DNA of 64,000 nucleotides. Source: Prosthecobacter algae. GTDB lineage: Bacteria; Verrucomicrobiota; Verrucomicrobiia; Verrucomicrobiales; Verrucomicrobiaceae. The stretch is from assembly GCF_039542385.1 (NCBI RefSeq), contig NZ_BAABIA010000009.1, positions 248,001-312,000 of the forward strand. Direction: 5' to 3'. The notes under the pieces were generated by a model that ran no database searches, was not told where the DNA came from, and was given only the letters and a program-made list of their open reading frames with translations. Of this stretch, positions 17,082-27,148 are shown piece by piece. Position numbers and translations under genes: made by a program. Each line of letters starts with the position of its first letter. Within the stretch, counting starts at the first letter, position 1.

Positions 17082-19103
17082 ATGCATCACATCACCTTTC
17101 TCCAGGACCTGTCCGTCATCATGATCATCGCGGCGGTGGTCACCATCCTGTTCCGCCAGATGAAGCAGCCCGTAGTTCTGGGCTACATTCTTGCCGGGGT
17201 CATCATCGGTCCGCATACACCGCCGTATGCCCTGATTGAAGACAAGCACACCATCGAAACCCTGTCTGAACTGGGGGTTATCTTTCTGATGTTTTCCCTG
17301 GGCCTTGAGTTCAACCTGAAGAAGCTCACCAAGGTCGGTGCCACAGCCCTCATCGCCGCCTCGGCGGAGATCGTGCTGATGATCTGGGCGGGATACCACC
17401 TGGGGCAGGCCTTTGGCTGGAGCACCATGGACAGCGTGTTCCTCGGGGCCATCCTTTCCATCTCCTCCACCACCATCATCATCAAGGCCCTGGAAGAGAT
17501 CGGCAAAACCAAGGAGCGCTTTGCCCAGATGATCTTCGGCACCCTCATTGTGGAAGACATCCTCGCCATCCTGATGATCGCGATGCTCTCCGGCTTTGCT
17601 TCCACTGGCTCCCTGGGCATGGGGGATATTGCCCTCACCCTTGGCAAGCTCTCGACATTCTTGGGTGTGCTTCTGATTTTGGGCCTCATCCTGGTGCCGC
17701 GGCTGCTGAACTGGGTGGCCAAGTTTAAGAGCAACGAGATGCTGCTGGTGACGGTGGTCGGTCTTTGTTTTGGCGTGTCACTCCTGGCCGTCAAGCTGGG
17801 CTACAGCGTGGCACTGGGGGCCTTCCTCATTGGTGCCATCATTGCCGAAGCCCGGCACATTGCGCACATTGAGACGCTCATGCATCCGGTGCGTGACCTG
17901 TTCAGCGCCGTGTTTTTTGTGTCCATCGGCCTGCTCATTGATCCCAAAGTGCTCATGATTCATTGGGTGGCCATTCTCATCATCACGGTCGTCGTCATCG
18001 TGGGCAAGGTGCTCTCCTGCGGCCTGGGCACCTTCGTGGCAGGCAATGACATGAAGACCTCCATGCGGGTGGGCATGGGCCTGTCGCAGATCGGTGAATT
18101 TTCCTTCATCATCGCAGCACTGGGTCTGACGCTAAAAGTCACCAGCGATTTCCTCTACCCCATCACGGTGGCCGTTTCAGCCCTCACCACCCTTTCCACC
18201 CCCTACCTCATCCGCAGCTCTGACAGTGTGGTCAATGGCATGACTCGCGCCATGCCCAGCGGGGTCATGAACGTTCTGGATGCCTACACCACTTGGGTGG
18301 GCAAGCTGGGCAGCGGCAATGGGAAAAAATCTCCCTCCATGTTTCTGCGCAAATGGGGCTGGCAGATCCTGCTCAATGTCATTCTCATCGCCGGCGTCTT
18401 CATCACGGCCGCCTTCATGAAAGAGCATGTGGAGAAAGCCTGGCCCGATGCTCCTGGCGGCTACAATGGGATCAAGGGCATGCTTTGGCTGGGAGCCATG
18501 ATCCTGAGCCTGCCCATGCTCATCGCCATCGTCCGCAAGTGGCAGGCCTTTGGCATGCTCGTCAGCGAAATGAGCGTCACCAGTGATGCTGCCAGGGAAA
18601 ACACCGTGCCGTTGCGGAGCATTATCTCCAACATCGTTTTTATCGCCGGCTGTGCGGGCCTCTTCCTCATCATTCTCCTGCTCAGTTCAGCCATCCTGCC
18701 CTCGCGAAATCTCCTCATTGTTCTCGCCTTGGTGCTGGTGGTTTTGACCTTCCTCCTCTGGCGGACTTTCGTGCGGGTGCATACCAAGGCCCAGTTTGCT
18801 CTTTATGAAACGCTGAATGAGGCGCCGCTCCCGCATCATGCACCGGAGTCCCACCCCCTGCCCTCCCTGCTCCGCCATGCCGAACTGCTGTCACTGACGA
18901 TCTCCCCCACCTCGGCTGCAGCGGGCAAGGTCATCTCCGAACTGCAACTCCGCACCCTCACCGGTGCGAGCATTGTCGGCATCGAGCGCAATGGCGAAAA
19001 CCTCATCAACCCGGGCATCTCTGAAGAAGTCCGCATCGGTGATTCCGTGCTCCTCATCGGCAGCACGGAACAGATCGAAAAAGCCAAGACCCTGATGGAG
19101 TAG
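17082..19103 (+). CDS. CPA2 family cation:proton antiporter with TrkA-C domain
   Basis: A 673-residue inner-membrane transporter. About twelve membrane segments cover residues 5-395, with the CPA2 signatures 'QPVVLGYILAGVIIGPH', 'LGVIFLMFSLGLEF' and 'FGTLIVEDILAILMI' (the VED motif with the transport Asp). A second group of membrane segments lies at 425-565. The C-terminal 75 residues (ISPTSAAAGKVISELQLRTLTGASIVGIERNG) form a TrkA-C/RCK_C domain. There is no TrkA-N nucleotide-binding domain, unlike KefB/KefC, so gating likely differs. Substrate is probably K+ or Na+ in exchange for H+, by family only. Confidence 0.9.
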   Translation: MHHITFLQDLSVIMIIAAVVTILFRQMKQPVVLGYILAGVIIGPHTPPYALIEDKHTIETLSELGVIFLMFSLGLEFNLKKLTKVGATALIAASAEIVLMIWAGYHLGQAFGWSTMDSVFLGAILSISSTTIIIKALEEIGKTKERFAQMIFGTLIVEDILAILMIAMLSGFASTGSLGMGDIALTLGKLSTFLGVLLILGLILVPRLLNWVAKFKSNEMLLVTVVGLCFGVSLLAVKLGYSVALGAFLIGAIIAEARHIAHIETLMHPVRDLFSAVFFVSIGLLIDPKVLMIHWVAILIITVVVIVGKVLSCGLGTFVAGNDMKTSMRVGMGLSQIGEFSFIIAALGLTLKVTSDFLYPITVAVSALTTLSTPYLIRSSDSVVNGMTRAMPSGVMNVLDAYTTWVGKLGSGNGKKSPSMFLRKWGWQILLNVILIAGVFITAAFMKEHVEKAWPDAPGGYNGIKGMLWLGAMILSLPMLIAIVRKWQAFGMLVSEMSVTSDAARENTVPLRSIISNIVFIAGCAGLFLIILLLSSAILPSRNLLIVLALVLVVLTFLLWRTFVRVHTKAQFALYETLNEAPLPHHAPESHPLPSLLRHAELLSLTISPTSAAAGKVISELQLRTLTGASIVGIERNGENLINPGISEEVRIGDSVLLIGSTEQIEKAKTLME

Positions 19104-19116
19104 CCGCAGGGAAACC

Positions 19117-20364
19117 TCACATCTGATACTCGAAGAGGCGGCAGAAAGCCCCCTGCAGGCGGCGGCTCAGGGGCAGGTTGAGGTCCTTGCGCTCCAGCCT
19201 TTTGCTGCGGCGCAGGTCGCGCCCGACCATCTCCCTCTGGCGCGCGCTGAAGCCGTCATCCAACACGTTCAGATTGTTCTCATCATTGATGAAAAAAGAC
19301 CGTTGATCCAGGTTCGTGGAGCCAGCAATGCTCAGGTGGCCATCCACAATGACCAGCTTGCCATGCGTCATCGTGGGCTGGAACTCATGCAGTTCCGCCC
19401 CGGCTGCCAGCAGCGTGCGCAGGTAGCGGGTATTGACCGAACGTGAAGCCGGGAAGTCGATGTGCTTGCCTGGGATGACAATCTGCACCTGCACACCACG
19501 TTTGCGCGCATCCAGCAGGGCCTCCATCAGCGGTGCATTCGGGATGAAATAGGCATGGGCGATGACGATGGATTTCTGCGCAGCCCGAAAAGCCAGCAGG
19601 TAGGTGCTGCCCAGGGTGTCCCCCAGCTTCTCAGGGGAACCCAGCGCCATCTGCGCCTTCAGCTTCCCGGCGGCAGCCAGCGGCGGATAATAGTCGGGGC
19701 CGGCCAGCCGTTTCCTGGTCATCTCTTCCCAGTTGTCATTGAAGTTGTCCTGAAGCTGCGCCACCACAGGCCCGCGCAGCTCATACTGCGTGTCGCGCCA
19801 GCGATGCACATTTTCCGCATGGCTGTCCCAGCAATAGGCCCAGCCCGCGCCGCCCATGTAGCCCACCTTGCCATCCGCCACCAAAACCCGGCGGTGCGTG
19901 CGGTGGATGAACCGCCAGGGCAGCAGCACATTCATGGGACGGTAAAGATGCAGCTCGACCCCGGCCTCCCTCATGGCCTGTAGATTCGCCTCGCCGTACT
20001 TGGAGCAGCCAAAGGCATCCAGAATAACATGAACGCGCACCCCATCACGGGCGCGGTCGACAAACATCTGGGTAAACTTGCGCGTCGGTTCGCTGTCCAC
20101 ACAGACGTAGGACTCAAACGTGATGGTCTTGCGCGCCTCCCGCATCGCCTTCAGCATGGCCGGGTAGTAGTTTCCACCATTTTCCAGTGTCTGGATGGCG
20201 TTTCCTTCCGTCCAGGGAGTTTGGGCCACCTGCGCCAGCTCAGTGGCAAAAGCCGCAGACCGCACGGGAGGCGGATTTTTCGACACACGCTGAAAACCCA
20301 CGGCCACACAGGAACTGAGTGCGGGCAGGCAAAGAAGAAAGAGGAGGAACTGTCTGCAAACCAT
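19117..20364 (-). CDS. Phospholipase D-type cardiolipin synthase, lipoprotein
   Basis: A 415-residue protein. It starts with a lipoprotein signal (LLFLLCLPALSSC) and carries two PLD catalytic repeats: the second is a canonical HGKLVIVDG...GSTNLDQRS, whereas the first reads HRRVLVADGK, with Arg replacing the usual Lys of HKD. 'ITFESYVCVDSEPTRKFTQMFVDRA' and 'VIAHAYFIPNAPLMEAL' are typical cardiolipin-synthase segments. The likely reaction is transphosphatidylation to cardiolipin, or a related phospholipid reaction. An upstream GTG at 20373 is possible, but the ATG at 20364 gives a cleaner signal. It converges with the antiporter gene and leaves only 13 bases. Confidence 0.87.
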   Translation of the reverse strand: MVCRQFLLFLLCLPALSSCVAVGFQRVSKNPPPVRSAAFATELAQVAQTPWTEGNAIQTLENGGNYYPAMLKAMREARKTITFESYVCVDSEPTRKFTQMFVDRARDGVRVHVILDAFGCSKYGEANLQAMREAGVELHLYRPMNVLLPWRFIHRTHRRVLVADGKVGYMGGAGWAYCWDSHAENVHRWRDTQYELRGPVVAQLQDNFNDNWEEMTRKRLAGPDYYPPLAAAGKLKAQMALGSPEKLGDTLGSTYLLAFRAAQKSIVIAHAYFIPNAPLMEALLDARKRGVQVQIVIPGKHIDFPASRSVNTRYLRTLLAAGAELHEFQPTMTHGKLVIVDGHLSIAGSTNLDQRSFFINDENNLNVLDDGFSARQREMVGRDLRRSKRLERKDLNLPLSRRLQGAFCRLFEYQM

Positions 20365-20414
20365 CGGCTCCACTTATGCACGGAGAATGCCTGCCGACGA
20401 GTGAAATGCCGGAA

Positions 20415-22217
20415 TCAGATGCCCCCACGACGGCGACGCAGCACCAGGCAGGACAGTCCCAGTCCACAGAGGAAAAGACGACCGGGCTCCGGGACGAGGC
20501 TCGTCATCCCCAGCACCAGGCTGTCCTCCCGCTGGAAGACATAGAAGCCAGGAACATCCGACACCACCTCAAAGAGATGGGTCACATCGGCATAGATGCC
20601 CTGCTGGGCGGTCAGAAAGGTCCAGTCATACAGCTCTGGATTTTCAATCGCCGAACCACCACTGAGGTAAAGGGTGATCTTTTCTCCCTCATCCACCAGG
20701 GCATCCAGCCAGCCTGAGAGATTGAGCCGAGGTGCAAACTCCCCACCGGCAGGATTGACCTTGAGGGACAAAGCACCGCCACCCTCCAGGGACAGGGTGC
20801 CCATGAGGGCCATGGACAGGGTGGGGGCGATTTCCAGCGTGCCGTTTTCCTTAACCGTGATCTGGCCAGTGCCCAGTGCCTGCGAATGCCGCGCCACCAG
20901 CCGGGCGGGGGTCTCCGCCAGGCCACCCACCGTGATGGCTCCAGAAAGGGAATTGGCACCGATCAATGTTGTGCTTCCTGACAGCACATTGAGATTAAGC
21001 GTACTCGTCAGCGCCACATGCTCACCATTGGACAGACCGCTCTTGGTCAGGTGATAGCCACCGGAAAAGTCGCTGTGGTACAAGTTCAGCGCTGTGCCGA
21101 AGAATCCCCCGCCGCTGATGGCCCCGGCAAACACAATGCCAGGGGCCAGTGGAGCGGCATCCAGCAGCGGATTGCCACCGATGTTCATCACCCCTGTGCT
21201 GCCGACCGTGATCGTCCCAGTCCCCCCATTCACATTCACTCGCCCCTGGCTGGCTACATTCAGGGTCCCAGTGCCCCCGGTTGTCCCAATGCTCACTGCG
21301 GTGCTTTGCCATTGGCCACTCGTTTTCACGGTCACCGTTCCCGTGCCATATTTCGTCAGGGGCGGCGGGCCCGTGGCCCCTGTCGCATTGCCAGCATTGT
21401 AAAAGCCGATCGCGGCGGTGCTGCTGCCAGCTACCACGCCATTGTCCTCCACCGTCATGGATCCCGTGCCTGTGTGGCCCACATACAGGATGCCCACCTC
21501 CCACTTGCTGCCAGTGCCGCTCACCTTCACGGCGGCGGTGCCCTGCACGCGGTTCGCATCCTGCCCATACCCAGCGATAAACCCGTTGGGCGACTTCACA
21601 AAACCGCCTGACTCCACATTCATGCTGCCGTTCCCCCGATAGCCGAGAATGAAGGTGCTCGTCGTGATGAGTTGGCCCTGTGTGTTCACATTCAAAATGC
21701 CCGTGCCCACACCGGCGCTGTTTCCCAGCCCCACATGGATGGTGCCTGAAGATGTCACTTTGCCCTGATTGCTCACCGTCATCGTGGCCGTGCCAGAGCT
21801 GCCCAGATGAAGCTGGGTAGTCCCCGTTTTGTTGAGCTCACTGCCCAGGCCATCCACCAGGATGGAACTGCTCGTCCCGGCATTACTGCTAAAGATGATG
21901 GCCCCACCCACTCCCAAAATACCGGCTGTGGATTCCTTGGTGACTTCCAGACGGCCATTGTTCATGGTCAATCCCAGAATCGACTGCGTGCTGTCCTTGA
22001 GCGAGATCGTACCGCCATTGCTCAAAATGATGGAGGTGGCCGCATCTGGCAGGGCGGTACCAGGCACAGTGCCAGTCCAGCTCCACTTGGCGGTCTCCGT
22101 CCATAGTCCGCTGCCAGTGCCATTCCAGGTGGCCGTTTGGGCCGCCGCCTGAAGACTGAGGCCGACATAGACCAAAAGGCCCGCGAGGAATCGGTGAAAA
22201 GAAGGTCTGATTTTCAT
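20415..22217 (-). CDS. Autotransporter-strand repeat surface protein with PEP-CTERM anchor
   Basis: A 600-residue exported protein. A signal peptide (FLAGLLVYVGLSLQAAAQ) is followed by many Gly/Thr/Ser-rich repeats of about 40-50 residues predicted to form a beta-helix (for example 'TWNGTGSGLWTETAKW', 'GSMNVESGGFVKSP', 'GSMTVEDNGVVAGS', 'GTLNVASQGRVNVNGG'), typical of autotransporter-associated beta strand repeats. The C-terminus has a PEP-CTERM sorting signal (VPEPGRLFLCGLGLSCLVLRRRR), suggesting exosortase-dependent surface display; no exosortase gene is in the window. The ATG ending at 22217 directly precedes the signal peptide. Confidence 0.85.
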   Translation of the reverse strand: MKIRPSFHRFLAGLLVYVGLSLQAAAQTATWNGTGSGLWTETAKWSWTGTVPGTALPDAATSIILSNGGTISLKDSTQSILGLTMNNGRLEVTKESTAGILGVGGAIIFSSNAGTSSSILVDGLGSELNKTGTTQLHLGSSGTATMTVSNQGKVTSSGTIHVGLGNSAGVGTGILNVNTQGQLITTSTFILGYRGNGSMNVESGGFVKSPNGFIAGYGQDANRVQGTAAVKVSGTGSKWEVGILYVGHTGTGSMTVEDNGVVAGSSTAAIGFYNAGNATGATGPPPLTKYGTGTVTVKTSGQWQSTAVSIGTTGGTGTLNVASQGRVNVNGGTGTITVGSTGVMNIGGNPLLDAAPLAPGIVFAGAISGGGFFGTALNLYHSDFSGGYHLTKSGLSNGEHVALTSTLNLNVLSGSTTLIGANSLSGAITVGGLAETPARLVARHSQALGTGQITVKENGTLEIAPTLSMALMGTLSLEGGGALSLKVNPAGGEFAPRLNLSGWLDALVDEGEKITLYLSGGSAIENPELYDWTFLTAQQGIYADVTHLFEVVSDVPGFYVFQREDSLVLGMTSLVPEPGRLFLCGLGLSCLVLRRRRGGI

Positions 22218-22585
22218 AAGAGGGCGTCGCTCCCCCTCGGCATCAGGCCGTGGACTCTCCGTAACAGCACAGGTCTGTTTTTGGAATGATGCTCCGGGGG
22301 GGAGGCATCCATCGAAGCAGTGCACATGCCACGAACCGCCAGGGCCGCCGTGAAAGGCACAGAAGTATCAAGACAAGACCTCCTCAGTTCTCAAACATCC
22401 TTCAATGGCGGTTAAACACCGCCATCCAGCTAGCCACGCCCTTTGGATCGAACACTTTTCGACCTATGGAGACGAAATCTCAAAAAGGAGTTTGACGTCA
22501 TTGATGATGAGACTTATTCGCATATGCCTCTATTGCGACTGATACTCATATCCGTTTCCACCCGCGAGACGTCTATCCCGAATTC
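22218..22585. other. Divergent regulatory region before the iron-uptake operon
   Basis: This 368-bp non-coding stretch separates the reverse-strand surface protein from the TonB receptor. Its last 90 bases are relatively AT-rich and hold two candidate Fur boxes. No RNA gene or open frame of note is seen. Confidence 0.6.
22503..22553 (+). promoter_or_regulatory. Two tandem candidate Fur boxes
   Basis: Compared by hand with the 19-base Fur consensus, the site at 22503-22521 matches 13 of 19 positions and that at 22535-22553 matches 12 of 19. They are 13 bases apart and lie 32-83 bases before the receptor start. Iron-responsive repression is consistent with the receptor-hydroxylase-PepSY operon downstream. 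The matches were scored by eye and are suggestive only. Confidence 0.45.
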
Positions 22586-24865
22586 ATGAAACTCACTCCC
22601 TCCCCCATCCGCTTCTTGCCACAGGGCCTTGCCTGGACCTCCACTCTCGGTCTCCTCGGCAGCCTCGCAGCGCAGACGGCGGCTCCCGCCCCAGCTCCGG
22701 AAACCAAGCCCAAAGGCGAAGCCTCAGCCGAGCTGCCTGAAGTCGTCGTCACCGCCGAAACCGAAAAACTCTATAAGCCGGAGCGCCTCCAGTCGCCGAA
22801 ATACACGGAGCCGCTTCGCGATGTTCCCCAGACCATCACCGTGATTCCCAAGGCCGTGATCGAAGACCGGGGCGCATTCAGCCTCCGCGACGTGCTGCGC
22901 AACACCCCTGGCATCTCCATGCAGGCCGGTGAAGGCGGCGGCGGTCTCCCAGGAGACAATCTTTCCATTCGTGGCTTCAACGCCCGTGGCGACATGTACC
23001 AGGATGGCATGCGCGACACCGGCTCGTATAACCGCGATCCCTTCAACACCGAACAGGTGGAAGTGGCCAAAGGCCCCTCCTCCACAACCAGCGGACGTGG
23101 TGCCACAGGGGGGTCCATCAACCTGTCCACCAAAATGGCCAACCAGCAGCGCGGTGGCAGTATCTCCCAATCCTTTGGCACGGACAACCTCTACCGCACC
23201 ACGGTGGACTACAACCAGCCCATCTCTGACCACATGGCCCTGCGTGTGAACGGATTGTACCACAGCGCCGATACCCCAGGGCGCGACATCGCCAACCAGG
23301 AGCGTTATGGCCTTGCCGCCTCCCTGGCCCTGGGTCTGGGCACGGATACCCGCCTGTTCCTGAACTACCAGCACCTGACGGAAAACAACATTCCAGATTA
23401 TGGTATCCCGTGGGTGCCCTCCAATGGAACCTTCAGCGGCAGCGGCACACGACTGAATAACTACGGTGACCAAGCTCCCCCAGTGGACTTCGACAGTTTC
23501 TATGGCCGTGAAAACACCGACTTTGAAGACGTCCAGAGTGACATCCTAACGGCTATCTTAGAACACGATTTCTCAGATGATCTCAAGCTGAGAAACGTCC
23601 TGCGATATGGACGAACCTATCGCAACTCGGTCATTACGGCTCCTCGATTTTTTGATACGGTACCTACTGCTCAAATTCCCGATCCAGCCAACCCAGGCCA
23701 GACCATTAATGATCCGGCAACAGTCGGCAACCAGTACACCAGCAGCCTCAACCGTCAGTTGCAAGCGCGCGAGCAGACCCAGGAAATCCTGTCCATCCAG
23801 ACGATCCTGACTGCCAACTTTGAAACAGGCCTGCTCAAGCATGCCTTGGTCACTGGCATGGAGCTAAGCTGGGAACGTCAGGTGAATGCTAACGCGGCGA
23901 CTCCAAATGCCCAACTTGCACCTCATAGAACGGATATCTTTGATCCAAATCTGAACGACAGTATTTACCGGGGCCGCCCAGTGCTGCCAGGCGGTGCCGA
24001 ATCGCACCTGGACACGTTCTCCCTGTATGCCTTCGACACTATCGAGATCACCCGCTTTGTGGAACTTAGCGGTGGCATCCGCTATGACCACCTGGAGTAT
24101 GATTCCCGCGGCCCCAATGGCACGGCCGGATTTGGTGGCTCTGACGACCTCATTTCGTGGAAGGCAGGCATCAACGTCAAGCCAGTTGAAAACGGCAGTA
24201 TCTATTTTGCCTACGGCACCTCGTTCAACCCTTCCATTGACACGAACACAGGCCTGGGCCTGACCGCCGCCAACGCCCAGCTCAGCCCTGAGGAAAACCG
24301 CAACTACGAACTCGGAACCAAGTGGGACCTCCTTGACGAGCGCCTTTCCCTTAGCGCGGCTCTGTTCCGCTCCGAGAAAACCAACGCCCGAACCACAGAC
24401 GCGATCCTGGGTACCGCGCTGGCGGGTGATCAAGTGGTGCAAGGTGTGGAATTTGGCCTAGCCGGTCAAATCACTGACAAATGGAGTATCTTTGCTGGTT
24501 ATGCATACATGGAGAGCGAAGTGCGTGACTCCTTCGTGGTGGCCGAACTGGGGCAGTCCCTGGGCAACACTCCCGACCACTCCTTCAACATCTGGACCAC
24601 CTACAATCTGCCCTTCCGTGTGCAGGTCGGTTTCGGTGCCCAGTATGTGGGGGACCGCCAGAACGGCAATTCGAACACCTCCCGCACGGCTCCAGGCTAC
24701 TGGACCTGCGACGCCATGCTGAACTACCAGGTCAATGACAAGTTCAACGTCCGTCTGAATGTCTACAACCTGGCTGACGAACGCTACATCGACCGCGTCG
24801 GTGGTGGTCACTTCGTCCCAGGCGCAGGCCGCTCGGCCGCGCTCACAGCCAGCTACAAATTCTAA
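22586..24865 (+). CDS. TonB-dependent siderophore receptor (catecholate type)
   Basis: A 759-residue outer-membrane receptor. A signal peptide ends near residue 29 (SLAAQ/TAA). A TonB box-like segment ([10 protein letters not shown]) lies near residue 49, the plug domain at about 75-185 ([47 protein letters not shown]), and a 22-strand-type barrel follows, ending in 'ASYKF' with the aromatic terminal residue for membrane insertion. The closest family is Fiu/FhuE-like siderophore receptors. Energy would come from a TonB-ExbBD system such as that at 13.7-15.8 kb. It leads an operon with PiuC and a PepSY protein. Confidence 0.92.
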   Translation: MKLTPSPIRFLPQGLAWTSTLGLLGSLAAQTAAPAPAPETKPKGEASAELPEVVVTAETEKLYKPERLQSPKYTEPLRDVPQTITVIPKAVIEDRGAFSLRDVLRNTPGISMQAGEGGGGLPGDNLSIRGFNARGDMYQDGMRDTGSYNRDPFNTEQVEVAKGPSSTTSGRGATGGSINLSTKMANQQRGGSISQSFGTDNLYRTTVDYNQPISDHMALRVNGLYHSADTPGRDIANQERYGLAASLALGLGTDTRLFLNYQHLTENNIPDYGIPWVPSNGTFSGSGTRLNNYGDQAPPVDFDSFYGRENTDFEDVQSDILTAILEHDFSDDLKLRNVLRYGRTYRNSVITAPRFFDTVPTAQIPDPANPGQTINDPATVGNQYTSSLNRQLQAREQTQEILSIQTILTANFETGLLKHALVTGMELSWERQVNANAATPNAQLAPHRTDIFDPNLNDSIYRGRPVLPGGAESHLDTFSLYAFDTIEITRFVELSGGIRYDHLEYDSRGPNGTAGFGGSDDLISWKAGINVKPVENGSIYFAYGTSFNPSIDTNTGLGLTAANAQLSPEENRNYELGTKWDLLDERLSLSAALFRSEKTNARTTDAILGTALAGDQVVQGVEFGLAGQITDKWSIFAGYAYMESEVRDSFVVAELGQSLGNTPDHSFNIWTTYNLPFRVQVGFGAQYVGDRQNGNSNTSRTAPGYWTCDAMLNYQVNDKFNVRLNVYNLADERYIDRVGGGHFVPGAGRSAALTASYKF

Positions 24866-24947
24866 GCCTTCTCCGCCGTGCAACTGGCCGGGGGTGAGGA
24901 CACGCGAGTGCGTGCTTCGCCCCCGGCCTCTTCCCGTCTCATCCCTC

Positions 24948-25640
24948 ATGCTCCTCACCATTCCAGACGTCCTCACGCCAGACCAGATCGCCCATGCTCG
25001 GCAATTGCTCGATGCCACGGACTGGGTGGATGGCAAGACCACCACGGGCTATCAGTCCGCCAAAGCCAAGGACAACCTGCAGCTTCCCGAAAGCAGCCCC
25101 GTGGCAAGGGAGCTGGGAGACATGATCCTGGCTGCCCTTTCACAGAACCCTCTCTTCGTCGCCGCCGCTCTGCCCCTGCGCATCCTGCCGCCCATGTTCA
25201 ATCGCTATGCGGGCGGTCAATCCTTCGGTACGCATGTGGACAACGCTATTCGCCAGATACCCTATTCACCTGTGCGCATCCGCACCGATCTCAGCGCCAC
25301 TCTCTTTTTCTCTGACCCGGAAGAGTATGAAGGGGGCGAGCTCTGCATTGAAGACCTTTATGGAGTGAAGACCGTGAAGCTGCCGCCAGGCCACATGGTT
25401 CTTTATCCCTCCACCAGCCTGCATCACGTCACTCCCGTCACTCGCGGTGCCCGCGTATGCTCGTTTTTCTGGCTGCAAAGCATGATCCGCGACAATGGCC
25501 AGAGGTCACTCTTGTTTGACCTCGATCTCTCCATCCAGCGCCTTGCCCAGGAACTCGCCGGAAATCCCGTGGCTGAAAAGACCAGCGTTCAGCTCACCGG
25601 TGTGTATCACAATCTGCTCCGCCAATGGGCTGAAATGTAA
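24948..25640 (+). CDS. piuC: Fe2+/2-oxoglutarate PKHD-type hydroxylase, PiuC/YbiX family
   Basis: A 230-residue cytoplasmic dioxygenase. Iron ligands are visible as H96 and D98 in 'FGTHVDNA' and H159 in '[10 protein letters not shown]'; R169 in 'TRGARV' would bind 2-oxoglutarate. The N-terminus '[17 protein letters not shown]' matches the family. PiuC genes sit beside TonB siderophore receptors and are iron-regulated in several bacteria; their substrate is not settled. It follows the receptor by 82 bases and precedes the PepSY gene by about 80. The ATG at 24948 gives the family length (about 225-230 residues). Confidence 0.93.
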   Translation: MLLTIPDVLTPDQIAHARQLLDATDWVDGKTTTGYQSAKAKDNLQLPESSPVARELGDMILAALSQNPLFVAAALPLRILPPMFNRYAGGQSFGTHVDNAIRQIPYSPVRIRTDLSATLFFSDPEEYEGGELCIEDLYGVKTVKLPPGHMVLYPSTSLHHVTPVTRGARVCSFFWLQSMIRDNGQRSLLFDLDLSIQRLAQELAGNPVAEKTSVQLTGVYHNLLRQWAEM

Positions 25641-25719
25641 ATTTGTCCAAGCCCACACCTTTCAAAAATAATCTGCGACCAATCGACCCACTCCAGGTTT
25701 CCCTCCGCCCGTTTTCCCC

Positions 25720-26955
25720 ATGCATCTCACGTTTCACCGTTCCATCTTCTGGGCCCACCTCATCAGCGGCATTCTTGCTGGCATCGTCATTCTGTCCATG
25801 GCCATCTCGGGCCTCCTCATCGCCTATGAAGTCCAGCTTATGGACTGGGCCAACCGAGACTTGCGAGTCACCCCGCCTACCGCCACTGCAACCCATCTCG
25901 ACATCGAAACCCTACTGGCCAAGGTGCATGAAACCAAGCCGGATCTGAAGCCAAGCGGCATCACATGGAAGGCAGATCCTGCCCTGCCTGTCATCCTCAG
26001 CATGGGCCGCGAAGGCACCTATTTTGCCAATCCCTACACCGGCGAATTTCTGGGTGAAGGCAACCATGCGTGGCATGACTTTTTCCATGCTGCCACCGAC
26101 TGGCACCGATTTCTCACCGGCACCGGCCTGCCACGTGAAGTGGGCAAGGCCATCACAGGCGCGGGCACCCTCATTTTTGGCATCCTGCTGGCCAGCGGCA
26201 TTTACCTTTGGTGGCCTCGCCACTGGCGCTGGACCAACGTGCGCGCCGTTCTCCTCTTTAACCGCAAACTGAAAGGCCGCGCCCGTGATTGGAACTGGCA
26301 CAACGTCTTCGGTTTCTGGAGCGCTTTTCCCATGCTCTTCATCATCCTCACCGGACTGATCATGTCCTACACCTGGGCCAACAACCTCCTCTTCCGCGCC
26401 ACTGGAAATGAGCCACCGCCGCCCCGCACCCGCCAAGCAGGTGGCCCAGGCGCAGCCCCAGGCGGCAGCATGGCCCAAGCTGGCCCCCGTGGTGAAGGCG
26501 GCCCCCGTGGTGAAGGCGGCCCTCGTGGTGAAGGCAGACCCCAAATGGCCAGTGCCCCCGTTTCGTTCACCGGCCTTGCGCCACTTCTGCAGCAGGCGCG
26601 TGAACAAACTCCTGGTTGGGCCAGCCTCAGCCTGCGCATGCCTCAAAAAGCGGGCGACCCCTTCCCTATCATGGTGGATCGTGGCGGCCGGGGTCAGGTG
26701 CATCTGCGCACCATGCTGAATCTCGACACCGCCCAACAAAAAGTGCTACCAAGCCCCGAGGACATCACCCGGCAAAATCTGGGCCGCCGCCTGCGCATGT
26801 ACTCACGTTATCTCCATACCGGCGAGCTCTTCGGTTTCTTGGGTCAAACCCTCGCCGCCCTCTGCAGCCTCTCCGCCGCCCTCCTCGTCTGGACCGGTTT
26901 CGCCCTGGCCTGGAGACGGTTCTTCGGACGGAAAGCGAAAACGTCTGCCATCTAA
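25720..26955 (+). CDS. PepSY-associated membrane protein (PiuB-like)
   Basis: A 411-residue inner-membrane protein. Membrane helices lie near residues 8-35, 140-165, 195-220 and 370-395. Signatures of the PepSY-associated/PiuB family are 'HRSIFWAHLISGILAGIVILSMAISGLL', 'WHRFLTGTGLPREVGKAITGAG' and 'WHNVFGFWSAFPMLFIILTGLI'. These proteins accompany siderophore receptors and are thought to act as ferric-siderophore reductases. A linker around residues 235-285 carries a triple GGPRGEG repeat coded by tandem DNA repeats, unusual for the family. Confidence 0.9.
   Translation: MHLTFHRSIFWAHLISGILAGIVILSMAISGLLIAYEVQLMDWANRDLRVTPPTATATHLDIETLLAKVHETKPDLKPSGITWKADPALPVILSMGREGTYFANPYTGEFLGEGNHAWHDFFHAATDWHRFLTGTGLPREVGKAITGAGTLIFGILLASGIYLWWPRHWRWTNVRAVLLFNRKLKGRARDWNWHNVFGFWSAFPMLFIILTGLIMSYTWANNLLFRATGNEPPPPRTRQAGGPGAAPGGSMAQAGPRGEGGPRGEGGPRGEGRPQMASAPVSFTGLAPLLQQAREQTPGWASLSLRMPQKAGDPFPIMVDRGGRGQVHLRTMLNLDTAQQKVLPSPEDITRQNLGRRLRMYSRYLHTGELFGFLGQTLAALCSLSAALLVWTGFALAWRRFFGRKAKTSAI
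26482..26535 (+). repeat. Three 18-bp tandem repeats in the PepSY gene
   Basis: Three copies of an 18-bp unit (26482-26499, 26500-26517, 26518-26535; the third has one change) code for three GGPRGEG-type hexapeptides. The frame is kept, so length variants would only change linker length. Confidence 0.9.
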
Positions 26956-27148
26956 AGTGAGGCGGGCACTCCTGCCTGCCCCATCATCTTCCTTGGATTC
27001 GCGTTTTATATCTCCAGGCAGATGCCTGCTAGGCTCAAACACATGTATGCCGAGTGGGCGGGCATTGGGTCAGCCCTAACCAAATGCTGGCAGACTATTT
27101 CAAAACTGGCGAAGTCGTGATCATGGACAAACCCTAGCCAGCCAGCCT

